This document shows, one piece after another, positions 37,086 to 45,721 of a stretch of 64,000 bases of DNA. Under the pieces are notes generated by a model, which was not told the DNA's origin, did no database searches, and worked only from the letters and a program-made list of their open reading frames with translations. Source of the DNA: Bacteroidota bacterium. Its GTDB lineage: Bacteria > Bacteroidota > Bacteroidia > Chitinophagales > Chitinophagaceae. Made by a program: the position numbers and the translations under genes. Within the stretch, counting starts at the first letter, position 1; the number at the start of each line of letters is the position of its first letter. The DNA lies in the NCBI GenBank assembly GCA_020161435.1, contig JAIUNV010000002.1, positions 496,001-560,000 of the forward strand. Reading direction: 5' to 3'.

Positions 37086-37089
37086 AGTT

Positions 37090-37098
37090 GCAAAGGTA
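37090..37098 (-). promoter_or_regulatory. Bacteroidota -7 box directly before the bshB1 start
   Basis: On the minus strand this reads TACCTTTGC, an exact TAnnTTTGC match, four bases from the start codon. If it is used, transcription would begin at or near the ATG. Confidence 0.45.
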
Positions 37099-37240
37099 AG
37101 CGAACCCGTACAGCCGCAGCCTATGCAAAAAGCCAAAAAAACTGGTTGTATCATTCATTACATCCCACTACCATGCCATTTCTATTTTCACACATTCACT
37201 CACTCAACCACACAGCCACTTCAACTGTTACCTTCGCAAT

Positions 37241-39091
37241 ATGGCATACGCATCGTTAGAAGCATGTTTGATTGACCTCGAAAAAAATGGTCATCTCATT
37301 AGAATTAAAGAAGCAGTAGACCCTCATTTAGAAATGGCCGCCATACACTTGCGGGTGTATGATGCACAGGGCCCTGCGCTGTTATTTGAAAATGTGAAAG
37401 GTTCGAAATACAGAGCAGCGTCCAATATTTTCGGCACCCTCGACCGTAGTAAATTCATTTTCCGCGATACACTGGCGCAGGTGCAGCAAATGGTGCAGTT
37501 GAAAAACGATCCCATGAAGGCGCTGAAATCGCCTATCAAAAATTTCGGTACCGGACTCGCTGCCATCAAGGCATTGCCACTCAAAAATCCGTTGAGTAAA
37601 CCCGTGCTGGACAACGAAATCCGCATCAGCGATTTGCCGCTTATTCAACACTGGCCCATGGATGGCGGTGCTTTTGTAACCCTGCCACAGGTGTACAGCG
37701 AAGACATTGACCAGCCTGGAATAATGAAAGCCAACCTGGGTATGTACCGCATTCAGCTGAGCGGCAATGAGTATGAAATGGATAAAGAAATTGGCCTGCA
37801 TTATCAATTGCACCGTGGCATTGGCGTACACCAAACCAAGGCCAACCGCAAAGGCCAACCGCTTAAAGTAAGTTGCTTTGTGGGTGGCCCGCCATCGCAT
37901 ACAGTGTCGGCAGTAATGCCGCTGCCCGAAGGCCTGAGTGAAATGACTTTTGCAGGAATATTGGGTGGCCGTCGTTTCCGCTACACTTACCGCGATGGAT
38001 TTGCCATTAGCACCGATGCCGATTTTGTGATTACAGGCGAAGTATACCCCGGGGAAAACAAACCCGAAGGCCCATTTGGCGATCACCTCGGATATTACAG
38101 CCTAACCCATCCGTTTCCGCTGATGAGGGTACACAAAGTGTACGCCAAAAAGAACGCCATCTGGCCGTTTACCGTTGTGGGTCGTCCACCACAGGAAGAC
38201 ACCAGCTTTGGGCAGCTCATTCACGAAATGACGGGCGACGCCATCCCCAACGAAATACCGGGCGTAAAAGAAGTGCATGCCGTGGATGCATCAGGTGTTC
38301 ATCCATTACTGTTGGCCATTGGCAGCGAACGTTATACCCCTTACCTGCCCACCAAACAACCGGCAGAACTGCTTACCATTGCCAACCATATTTTAGGTAC
38401 GGGACAGCTGAGTCTGGCAAAATTCCTGTTCATAACCGCTGATGAAACCAACCAACTGCACACTCACAACGTGCAGGCGTTTATGCAGTATTTGCTCGAA
38501 CGAATAGACCTCACCAGAGATGTGCACTTTTACACCAATACCACTATTGACACTCTCGACTACAGCGGCACGGGCATCAACAGTGGTAGTAAAGTAGTAC
38601 TGGCCGCCTACGGCGAAAAGCTGCGGGAGTTGGCTACTGAAGTACCTGCTGAACTGAAGGACTTACAAGGATTTGTGAACCCACAAATTTGCATGCCAGG
38701 TGTTGTGGCATTGCAAGCCAATGCATTTACCAATTATGAAAATGCAGCGAAAGAAATAGCAGCGCTGAATGCACAGTTGGAGCCACACTTGCAAACCGCT
38801 AACTGTCAATTGCTAACTGTACAAATTATTGTAATAGTTGACGACTCAGGCTTTACCGCTGCCACCCTCAATAACTATTTGTGGGTAACCTACACCCGTT
38901 GCAACCCCAGCCACGATATGCATGGCATTGGCGCATTTACAGAGCACAAGCATTGGGGCTGCCGTGGCCCGCTGGTGATAGATGCCCGCATAAAACCACA
39001 CCATGCTCCTGCATTGGTAAAAGATGCTGCGGTAGAAAAACGCGTTGATCAGTTGTTTGCGAAAGGCAGCAGTTTACATGGAGTAGCTTAA
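37241..39091 (+). CDS. UbiD family decarboxylase, probably menaquinone pathway
   Basis: A 616-residue UbiD-type decarboxylase that uses prenylated FMN. The family core is NKPEGPFGDHLGYYS, with the conserved Glu, and KVSCFVGGPPSHTVSAVMPL. C-terminal DDSGFTAATLNNYLWVTYTRCNPS is typical of the UbiD group. In futalosine-pathway organisms a UbiD-like protein (MqnP/SCO4490 type) does a late decarboxylation, and mqnA occurs 12.5 kb upstream. It diverges from bshB1 and ends at a 19-base hairpin terminator. Confidence 0.9.
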   Translation: MAYASLEACLIDLEKNGHLIRIKEAVDPHLEMAAIHLRVYDAQGPALLFENVKGSKYRAASNIFGTLDRSKFIFRDTLAQVQQMVQLKNDPMKALKSPIKNFGTGLAAIKALPLKNPLSKPVLDNEIRISDLPLIQHWPMDGGAFVTLPQVYSEDIDQPGIMKANLGMYRIQLSGNEYEMDKEIGLHYQLHRGIGVHQTKANRKGQPLKVSCFVGGPPSHTVSAVMPLPEGLSEMTFAGILGGRRFRYTYRDGFAISTDADFVITGEVYPGENKPEGPFGDHLGYYSLTHPFPLMRVHKVYAKKNAIWPFTVVGRPPQEDTSFGQLIHEMTGDAIPNEIPGVKEVHAVDASGVHPLLLAIGSERYTPYLPTKQPAELLTIANHILGTGQLSLAKFLFITADETNQLHTHNVQAFMQYLLERIDLTRDVHFYTNTTIDTLDYSGTGINSGSKVVLAAYGEKLRELATEVPAELKDLQGFVNPQICMPGVVALQANAFTNYENAAKEIAALNAQLEPHLQTANCQLLTVQIIVIVDDSGFTAATLNNYLWVTYTRCNPSHDMHGIGAFTEHKHWGCRGPLVIDARIKPHHAPALVKDAAVEKRVDQLFAKGSSLHGVA

Positions 39092-39103
39092 TCGTTTTTT
39101 ATT

Positions 39104-39147
39104 CAATAAATAAAGCCTGTACCAAAAAGTACAGGCTTTATTTATTG
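39104..39147. terminator. Bidirectional terminator with 19-base perfect stem
   Basis: CAATAAATAAAGCCTGTAC (39104-39122) pairs perfectly with the complementary arm at 39129-39147 around a six-base loop (CAAAAA). Both flanks are T/A-rich, so it can stop transcripts of the UbiD gene and of the minus-strand barrel gene. Confidence 0.85.
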
Positions 39148-39168
39148 AGCAGCAAACTGCAGCTGAGC

Positions 39169-39729
39169 TTATTTACCCATCACATTTGTTTTCAAATCTT
39201 TTGCTGTACGGCGGTTGAAGTAAATGCCAAAACCAAAGCGGAGAGTAAACCCACCATTGCCATCTACGTTTTTAAATTTACTAAAGTTGTAACCGCTTAC
39301 GCCTTCAACAGCTACTGATTCGTTTACAAAAGCGGCAAAACCCATTCCAATTAAAAAGCGGGTACCATTGGTTTTTGTTACGTTGCTTACACTACCAATT
39401 GTTTGAGTAGACTTGGTAGAAAGAAAATCGAATTCACCAACTACAAATGGCTTAGTGCTTGTATTGCCAAAATAGTAGCGGGCAAAGGGGCCAATACCAA
39501 AGGAGTTGTTTTTAACGTTGCCTAATTTCTGATTGGTAAAATTGAGGGTGCCGCCAAACACAAAATTATCGGCGAAGAAATAACCCACAGTTGGTGTAAA
39601 CGCAAACTGACTATTGCCGCTACCGGTTTGCAGTGCTAAGCCACCGCCTACCAATACTGAGTTTTCTTCTGTTTGAGCTTGAGCCATAGTTGCCATAAAC
39701 AACAGCGAGGAGAGTAAGATTTTTTTCAT
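39169..39729 (-). CDS. Small outer-membrane beta-barrel protein
   Basis: A 186-residue secreted protein (start MKKILLSSLLFMATMAQAQ, from the ATG at 39729). The mature part has regular hydrophobic/polar strands (SFGIGPFARYYFGN, FLIGMGFAAFVN, FTLRFGFGIYF) typical of an eight-stranded porin-like barrel. The end FGIYFNRRT differs from a classical terminal Phe, and further residues (LKTNVMGK) follow. Function unknown. It is the last gene of the minus-strand run from 41919. Confidence 0.75.
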   Translation of the reverse strand: MKKILLSSLLFMATMAQAQTEENSVLVGGGLALQTGSGNSQFAFTPTVGYFFADNFVFGGTLNFTNQKLGNVKNNSFGIGPFARYYFGNTSTKPFVVGEFDFLSTKSTQTIGSVSNVTKTNGTRFLIGMGFAAFVNESVAVEGVSGYNFSKFKNVDGNGGFTLRFGFGIYFNRRTAKDLKTNVMGK

Positions 39730-39758
39730 AACCAAAATTTAAGGTGCTGTAAAAGTAC

Positions 39759-40376
39759 TTAAAGCCGCTGTACTTCATACAAAGGATGAAACAAGTACAC
39801 CCGAATGCTGTGCATTTCGTGACAGCGGATGCGTTTGCGCAGCTTATCTCCGCGTATAAATGCCCGGCCATCGGGCAATTGAAAAGCCTCTCCTTCTGCA
39901 ATTTCTTCAACCGTTGCAATACCGGGCCTTGGGGCATCGTATTTGCGGAGTACCCGTTGCAAGCCATCTTCGGCACTGCTGCTGGCGGCAGGGTTGCCCA
40001 GCATTAATGTAAGTTCGTGAGCTACATCGGCAGGAAAAATATTGGCCGCTAAAAAACTGCTGAGCAGTTGGCTGTACGTATACTTCCACTCTTTGCCATG
40101 TGGCGGTATGCGGTGGCCATACCGCTGGTAGGCCAGCAAATGTGCCAGCTCATGTATGAGTGTTATCAGAAAGGCATGTACGTTGAGATTTCCATTTACC
40201 GTAATGCGGTGATTGTTGTTGCGGTGAGCATGCCTGAAATCGCCGAGCTTGGTTTGCCGTTCTTTGGTAATCACCAAATGTACTTTGTGCTCGGTTATGA
40301 GCGGCATTACCATATCAAAACTACCCGCAGGCAGGTAGCCTTTCAATGCTTCAAAAGGATGCTGACGGGCGGCCAT
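39759..40376 (-). CDS. SprT-like zinc metalloprotease domain protein
   Basis: A 205-residue protein with ATG at 40376; the open frame reaches 51 codons further upstream into a neighbouring gene and lacks homology there. The zinc signature is LIHELAHLLAYQRYGHRIPPHG (HExxH plus a third His), followed by basic DNA-binding-like sequence (RKYDAPRP, GDKLRKRIRCHEMH). SprT-like domains resemble SPRTN, which cuts DNA-crosslinked proteins, but this family link is only by motif. The gene sits between the AtpI-like gene and the barrel gene. Confidence 0.75.
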   Translation of the reverse strand: MAARQHPFEALKGYLPAGSFDMVMPLITEHKVHLVITKERQTKLGDFRHAHRNNNHRITVNGNLNVHAFLITLIHELAHLLAYQRYGHRIPPHGKEWKYTYSQLLSSFLAANIFPADVAHELTLMLGNPAASSSAEDGLQRVLRKYDAPRPGIATVEEIAEGEAFQLPDGRAFIRGDKLRKRIRCHEMHSIRVYLFHPLYEVQRL

Positions 40377-40408
40377 GTGTGCTTTGAAAAATAAGACGCT
40401 GCAAAAAA

Positions 40409-40834
40409 TTAGTGATGCTTCTTTTTGTGCGAATGGGGCTGCTGTGGAGCCGGATGCGTAGCCTTGGCCTGCTTGCGTACCACCTGCGATGTTCCCAGAA
40501 AATTGTAGATGAGGTAAATAACCATGCAACTAAAAACGGCCGGCTTATTAATTTCTTTGGCAAAATAGAAATACACCATGGCCAGTATCAACAAGGCAAA
40601 AAACTTGAGGATAAAACCACCATATACCTGGCGTACAAACCCATAACTTTTGCTACTGGTGAGTGCAGCAGCGTACATCCACTGTGCCAAAATAGAAATA
40701 CCAAAAATGGCGACGTTGCCAATAAGTATTACATCCGTATCAAAGCCTTTTGCTTCCAGCTGTTTGCCAAACAACAGTAACAATGCCGAAATGAGCACAA
40801 ATACAACTATCAGGGGAATAAACTTCTTGTTCAT
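40409..40834 (-). CDS. AtpI-like small membrane protein
   Basis: A 141-residue protein with four hydrophobic segments and a His/Lys-rich tail (HPAPQQPHSHKKKHH). In Bacteroidota a small membrane protein of this kind follows AtpZ and precedes the ATP synthase F0 a subunit. Its start overlaps the end of atpZ (ATGA-type overlap), so it is coupled. It may assist c-ring assembly or magnesium/calcium transport, as proposed for AtpI, but that is inference. Confidence 0.6.
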   Translation of the reverse strand: MNKKFIPLIVVFVLISALLLLFGKQLEAKGFDTDVILIGNVAIFGISILAQWMYAAALTSSKSYGFVRQVYGGFILKFFALLILAMVYFYFAKEINKPAVFSCMVIYLIYNFLGTSQVVRKQAKATHPAPQQPHSHKKKHH

Positions 40835-41085
40835 GTTTTATCGTCAGCTTTTGCTGAGTTATTTTTTTTGTTGCGGGGTGTAGTTTCTTTTATCAGCTGC
40901 CAAAACAACCCAACCAATACCAGCAGCGGAAGAGAAAGTGCAAAAATGGGGAAAGCTAAGTCCGTTTTACCATCGAGCCAGCTACCCAACCAAATAGCCA
41001 GCGCCAGTGAGGCCAGCATTTGACCGGCCAGGCCGGCATACCTGGCCCAACTATGGGTGTTGCTGGTAGGTTTATCCAACTTCAT
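40831..41085 (-). CDS. AtpZ/AtpI family F0F1 assembly protein
   Basis: An 84-residue protein with two transmembrane helices (AGLAGQMLASLALAIWLGSWLD and FPIFALSLPLLVLVGLFWQLI), the pattern of the ATPase gene-1 family (PF09527). It overlaps bactofilin by 14 bases and the AtpI-like gene by four bases. No atpB, atpE or atpF follows in this window. The usual Bacteroidota order places F0 genes next. Confidence 0.75.
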   Translation of the reverse strand: MKLDKPTSNTHSWARYAGLAGQMLASLALAIWLGSWLDGKTDLAFPIFALSLPLLVLVGLFWQLIKETTPRNKKNNSAKADDKT

Positions 41086-41494
41086 TGGGCACCAAAACGG
41101 GTTTCTTGGGTTTTGTTATTTGTTCAGCTGTTGTCTTTGCTCCCATTTGGCATTTGCCATTAAAGTTTACACCGGCCTCCACTTGCAGCAGGTTGGCTTG
41201 TATGTTTCCGTTGATAACAGCGCCTTTACGTAGTACCAAACTTTCTGCAACTATAATGTCGCCAAAAAGCTTCCCGCTTACATCTGCCAGGGTGCAGGTA
41301 ATAGCGCCGGAGACAGAACCGTTTTGGCCAATCACTACTTTGCTATCGCATACAATATCGCCTTCAATATGGCCGTCTATCCGCAGGTGATTGCTACACG
41401 TAAAATCGCCAAGCACACTGGTGCCAGCGGCTACAATAGTGGCCGCATCGCTACCCGCATGTTGTTCGCCCCCTTCTTTTTTCTGAAAAATCAT
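41072..41494 (-). CDS. Bactofilin family polymer-forming cytoskeletal protein
   Basis: A 140-residue protein with the bactofilin core: right-handed beta-helix repeats (HLRIDGHIEGDIVCDSKVVI, GSVSGAITCTLADVSG). The ATG at 41494 is preferred over an in-frame TTG at 41518. A short Lys/Pro C-terminal tail follows (TKPKKPVLV). Bactofilins assemble without nucleotide and position envelope machinery. It sits between the coiled-coil membrane protein and AtpZ. Confidence 0.88.
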   Translation of the reverse strand: MIFQKKEGGEQHAGSDAATIVAAGTSVLGDFTCSNHLRIDGHIEGDIVCDSKVVIGQNGSVSGAITCTLADVSGKLFGDIIVAESLVLRKGAVINGNIQANLLQVEAGVNFNGKCQMGAKTTAEQITKPKKPVLVPNEVG

Positions 41495-41514
41495 TCCACT
41501 GTTTGTTTGGTCAA

Positions 41515-41919
41515 TCAATCGGTTATTTCTTCGGTAGGTGGCAGGTTTTTGAGCAGGCTGGTATCCAGCGGCACGGTGGTGGGTGTGGTGCCTTGCAGTA
41601 CATTCTGCAGGTTTTGCAGGTACAGTTGTTGCTGGCCCATGGCCTTTTCCAAACTGTCGGTACGCATTTTTAGCTGCCGCAGCTCCTGCAGCGAACTTTG
41701 CTTGCCATAACCGGGAATGAGAAAGCGGAGGTTGGTGAATGAGATGAGTGCAATGGTTAACCCGACGAGTACAACAAATATCGTGCTCATGAGGATATAA
41801 ACGCTCAGCCGGGTGAGTTTAAAGGTGATCACTTCTTCAAACGTATCATCGTTCATAACCACCAACCGGTAGCGGTTGCGCAGCCGTTTGGCTACGGGCT
41901 TGTTTCGCAATGTTTCCAT
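41515..41919 (-). CDS. Single-pass membrane protein with coiled coil
   Basis: A 134-residue protein with one transmembrane helix (LSVYILMSTIFVVLVGLTIA) and a coiled-coil-like part (QELRQLKMRTDSLEKAM). The first gene of the minus-strand run. The layout resembles the N-terminal half of Bacteroidota M23 peptidases; no peptidase domain is present. It probably anchors a complex together with bactofilin. Function unknown. Confidence 0.65.
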   Translation of the reverse strand: METLRNKPVAKRLRNRYRLVVMNDDTFEEVITFKLTRLSVYILMSTIFVVLVGLTIALISFTNLRFLIPGYGKQSSLQELRQLKMRTDSLEKAMGQQQLYLQNLQNVLQGTTPTTVPLDTSLLKNLPPTEEITD

Positions 41920-42044
41920 GGCTTTGTACGTTTATACAGTTACTACCTGCAAATATTAAGCAGCAATCATGAGCATGCCAATTTTTCCTTTCAACAACAG
42001 CCTTTGTTGCACGGCAATGCCGCAATGGCCCATTTTGGATAACG

Positions 42045-45000
42045 TTGCCGTTTTACCGTTCTTTGTTCCTCGTGTTGTTGCATCCGAAATCTAACCCAGT
42101 GACCAACCAATTAACGCCTTCATATTCCGTTTTCAAATACCTGCGCCGCTTGCTGCACGGCTGGTTGCTACTGGCCATGTGCCTTCCTGCCTTGATGGCC
42201 ACAGCACAACCCAAGCTGGAGTTTCAGATGAAAAAACCCAAGCAGTTTGAAGAACGCAAGCTGGGTTCCGAAAAAATGGCCGACAAAAAGTTCACTCCCA
42301 TCCGCCGTTTTTTTCAAAACACGTACACGCATTACAACTACTATTTCAATGCCAATGAAAAGCTCATCAAAATCATTGATCAGGCTATTGAAACACAAAA
42401 AGACGATTACACAGAACTGTTGTCATTTTTCCCGTACAGTTTAAAAACAACAGCTGCCAACGGCGATATTGATTCCATTTTGCAAACCGTGACTACCGGC
42501 ATTTTGCTGCACGACCTGCGCAACGACTGGATAGACAACCTGTACCTGCTGTTGGGTAAGGCTTACCTGCACCGCATGGATTTTGACTCGGCCATGATGT
42601 CGTTTCAATTTCTCAACACCAGCTATGCGCCAAAAGAAAAAGACGGGTACGACCAACCCATTGGCAGCAACTCGGTAGAAGGCAGCAACGCATTTTCGAT
42701 AGCTACCAAAGAAAAAACCAACCTGGCAAAAAAAGCATTGAGCCGACCGCCCAGCCGCAACGAATCTTTCCTTTGGATGATTCGCACACTCACGGCCAAA
42801 GGCAATTACCTCGATGCATCTTCTTTGCTCAGCACCATTAAAAATGATCCCGTTTTTCCGGATCGTTTGAAATACGAATTGAATGAAGTAACCGCCTACA
42901 TGTATTACGGCCTGGAGCAATACGACAGTGCTGCGGTGTACACCGAAAAAGCAGTGGCTAATGCGAGCAGCTTGCACGACAAAGCCCGCCGCTACTACCT
43001 GACCGGACAATTGTATCAATTGGCAGGTATGCGCAACGAAGCATCCGAAGCATACCAGCAAGCAACCAAGTCAGCCATTGATCCGGTGATGGAAATTTAT
43101 GCCCGCCTCAACACCATTCGCTTACGCAAAAGCGAAGACCCCAATATCATTGACCAGAACATTGCCGACCTGAAATCGCTGGCCAAAAAAGACAGCTACC
43201 GCAACTACCGCGATATTATTTTTTATGCCATTGCTTTGTTTGAAGTAGAACGCAATGGCTACGAAGCGGCTGATAATTATTTACAAACCAGCATCCGCTT
43301 CAATACCGATAATGCTGCACAACGCAGCAGCAGTTTTCAACTGTTGGGCAATGTGCGGTATGCCGCAAAAAAATACGGACAAGCAGCCTTGCCTTACGAT
43401 AGCGTAAATACTTCGCTATCGAAAAAAGCCGACTCTTTGCAAACAGAAATGCGCCGCCCCGGCACCAAGGCAGTATTTGAAGCCGATGAAATTATCCACC
43501 TGAATGATAGCCTTTTACAACTGGCCCTTACACCAGAACCAGAACGCTCCAATGCGGTAAGAAACATTGCCAAAATACTGCGCAAACAAAAAGGGCTGAA
43601 AGAGGAACTGAACACCGGCGGCACATCTGGCGCCACACCTGCCACTACAGCCGATTTGTTTGGCAACAATACAGGCACCTGGTATTTCTACGATGTGCCC
43701 CGCAGGGCCAATGGCTTCAATAGTTTCCGCGAAAAATTTGGCGACCGTCCTAACGTAGACAACTGGCGGCGAAGTTCTTCCACATCTGTAACCAACAAGC
43801 GGGCTACCCCTGGCGGACAAACAGGCACTTTTGTAGAAACAGCTGGCGTGGATGAAAAAGAAAAGTTCGATACTTCGGATATTTCGTTTGACAACCTGTA
43901 TAGCCGACTGCCAATTAGTGAAGAACGCCAACTGAAAACCAAGCTACGCATCAACAATGCTTTGTATAAAAAAGCACTGGCGCTGCATGAGCAAATTGAA
44001 GATTATCCCGAAGCCATTAAGTACTATGAAATGGTGCTGGAAAATGTAGACAGCGGACAGCTGGTGACGCAGTCTTTGTTCAACCTCATTCATTGCTACA
44101 CCAAGGTAGGCGATACCGAACTGGCCAATAAAGCCCGTCGTTTGCTGCAGGAAAAATACGGGCAATCGCCACAGGCAAAAGCTGCCAACAGCAACAGCCC
44201 CGAACAAAAAGCTGCAGCCCAAAAAACAACCGCCGCTACCAATGCTTACAAGCAGGTGTACAACCTGTTTTTAGAAGGTAAGTTTAAAGAAGCCACGCAA
44301 CTAAAGCAGCAGGCGGATAGCAGCTTTGGAGATAACTACTGGACACCTCAGCTGCTCTACATTGAAACGGTGTACTTGCTGCAAAGCAAGCAAGACTCGC
44401 TGGCCAACCGTCAGCTTGATAATATCATCAGCAAATTTGCCGATCACCCGCTGGCAGAAAGAGCCAAGCTGATAAAAGAAGTACTGCCCCGCCGCAAAGA
44501 AATTGAAGATTACCTGAGCAAACTGGAAGTAACCCGGGCCACAGAAGAACGCATGGTAGTGCCGGTTACAACCCATGCTACTAAGCCTGGCCCTGTAACC
44601 ACTCAAACACAAAAGCCCAGCCAGCCCGTAGCGCCAACGGTGGCACCCAAGCCGGTGAAAGACACGGTGAGTACCCAACTGGTGGAAACCAAAGTGGAGA
44701 AGCCTTCCCGCTTCAACCTGCTGCCCAATGCCAGCCAGAACGTAGCCATTGTACTCGAAAACATTGACCCGGCTTATGTAAATGAAGTGTTATACTCCAT
44801 CAATAGTTCGCCCCGCAAAAACTCACCGGTGGCTACGGTTACTGCAGAAAAGAAAAAACTGAAAGACAACCTGTTTCTGGTCATTCTCCGCTCACCTGCT
44901 TTCACCGATGCATCGGCGGCATACACCTACATTGACTATTTCAAACCTGTGGCCAGCAAGCAAGTCCTTACCTGGTTGGATGCTGCCAAATACCGATTTA

Positions 45001-45098
45001 TCATCATAAACGATGCCAGCATCGAAGCCTTGGCGCAAGACCCCAATATGGCAGAGTACGAGCAACTGCTGAAACAATCTTTCCCCGGTAAATTCTGA
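42045..45098 (+). CDS. SprE/PorW-like TPR protein, type IX secretion or gliding related
   Basis: A 1017-residue exported protein (hydrophobic segment LLLAMCLPALMATA; an in-frame GTG at 42099 is another possible start). The segment RFFQNTYTHYNYYFNANEKL matches the conserved entry of SprE/PorW proteins, which join the T9SS. TPR-type helices dominate residues 150-460 and 660-800. A low-complexity Thr/Pro/Lys/Val linker (about 850-900) precedes a C-terminal globular domain (NVAIVLENIDPAYVNEVLYS). The next gene is on the same strand two bases downstream. Confidence 0.7.
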   Translation: MPFYRSLFLVLLHPKSNPVTNQLTPSYSVFKYLRRLLHGWLLLAMCLPALMATAQPKLEFQMKKPKQFEERKLGSEKMADKKFTPIRRFFQNTYTHYNYYFNANEKLIKIIDQAIETQKDDYTELLSFFPYSLKTTAANGDIDSILQTVTTGILLHDLRNDWIDNLYLLLGKAYLHRMDFDSAMMSFQFLNTSYAPKEKDGYDQPIGSNSVEGSNAFSIATKEKTNLAKKALSRPPSRNESFLWMIRTLTAKGNYLDASSLLSTIKNDPVFPDRLKYELNEVTAYMYYGLEQYDSAAVYTEKAVANASSLHDKARRYYLTGQLYQLAGMRNEASEAYQQATKSAIDPVMEIYARLNTIRLRKSEDPNIIDQNIADLKSLAKKDSYRNYRDIIFYAIALFEVERNGYEAADNYLQTSIRFNTDNAAQRSSSFQLLGNVRYAAKKYGQAALPYDSVNTSLSKKADSLQTEMRRPGTKAVFEADEIIHLNDSLLQLALTPEPERSNAVRNIAKILRKQKGLKEELNTGGTSGATPATTADLFGNNTGTWYFYDVPRRANGFNSFREKFGDRPNVDNWRRSSSTSVTNKRATPGGQTGTFVETAGVDEKEKFDTSDISFDNLYSRLPISEERQLKTKLRINNALYKKALALHEQIEDYPEAIKYYEMVLENVDSGQLVTQSLFNLIHCYTKVGDTELANKARRLLQEKYGQSPQAKAANSNSPEQKAAAQKTTAATNAYKQVYNLFLEGKFKEATQLKQQADSSFGDNYWTPQLLYIETVYLLQSKQDSLANRQLDNIISKFADHPLAERAKLIKEVLPRRKEIEDYLSKLEVTRATEERMVVPVTTHATKPGPVTTQTQKPSQPVAPTVAPKPVKDTVSTQLVETKVEKPSRFNLLPNASQNVAIVLENIDPAYVNEVLYSINSSPRKNSPVATVTAEKKKLKDNLFLVILRSPAFTDASAAYTYIDYFKPVASKQVLTWLDAAKYRFIIINDASIEALAQDPNMAEYEQLLKQSFPGKF

Positions 45099-45100
45099 TT

Positions 45101-45619
45101 ATGAACATCATTCGCCTTTCTTGTTTGGCATTGCTTACAGCAGCCTTTGCTATTGGTTGCAAACCCAACACCAGCGATGTAATGGTAGAAACCATTGACA
45201 CAGCTTATCTGCGCCAACTGCCCAATATGGCCGATACCGTTATACCCATCGTGCCCGACACTAGCATCCGATTGCTGGGCGTGGTGCGTGGCGAAGAAAT
45301 CATCATAGGCAACGGCCAAAAACAAATGCAACTGTGGTACGATGTGCAAGGCCAGGTACTGCTGATGACAGAAAAAAACAAAGGCCGCATCATTGACAGC
45401 GTAGCTTTTTATCCAAACGGCCAGCGTATTTTCAAACTCAGTTTTAACCAACAGGGAAAAGCCGATGGCTTTGCCAAATACTTTTACAGCGATGGCCGGG
45501 TGCGGGAAGACGGCCGCTTTATCAACGGCATCAAAACCGGCGTATGGCGCAGTTTCGATGAAAATGGCCGCCTGCTGGAAACACACGAATTCACCCAGCG
45601 GGGCGAAAAGCTGAAATAA
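45101..45619 (+). CDS. Lipoprotein with YwqK/MORN-like repeats
   Basis: A 172-residue lipoprotein: signal LLTAAFAIGC, lipobox Cys20. Its C-terminal half has repeated Tyr/Phe-x-Asn/Asp-Gly strands (VAFYPNGQRIFK, YFYSDGRVREDGRF, RSFDENGRLLET), the YwqK/MORN-like pattern. It starts two bases after the SprE-like gene's stop and is likely cotranscribed. Function unknown. Confidence 0.75.
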   Translation: MNIIRLSCLALLTAAFAIGCKPNTSDVMVETIDTAYLRQLPNMADTVIPIVPDTSIRLLGVVRGEEIIIGNGQKQMQLWYDVQGQVLLMTEKNKGRIIDSVAFYPNGQRIFKLSFNQQGKADGFAKYFYSDGRVREDGRFINGIKTGVWRSFDENGRLLETHEFTQRGEKLK

Positions 45620-45721
45620 GCACCAAACGCTTGTTAAAAAATGGCCTTACACACACCTGCTTCTGCTATTTTGTGCCAAATTTTACCGACATCTGTTCTT
45701 CGATAAAAATCAATTCCATCC

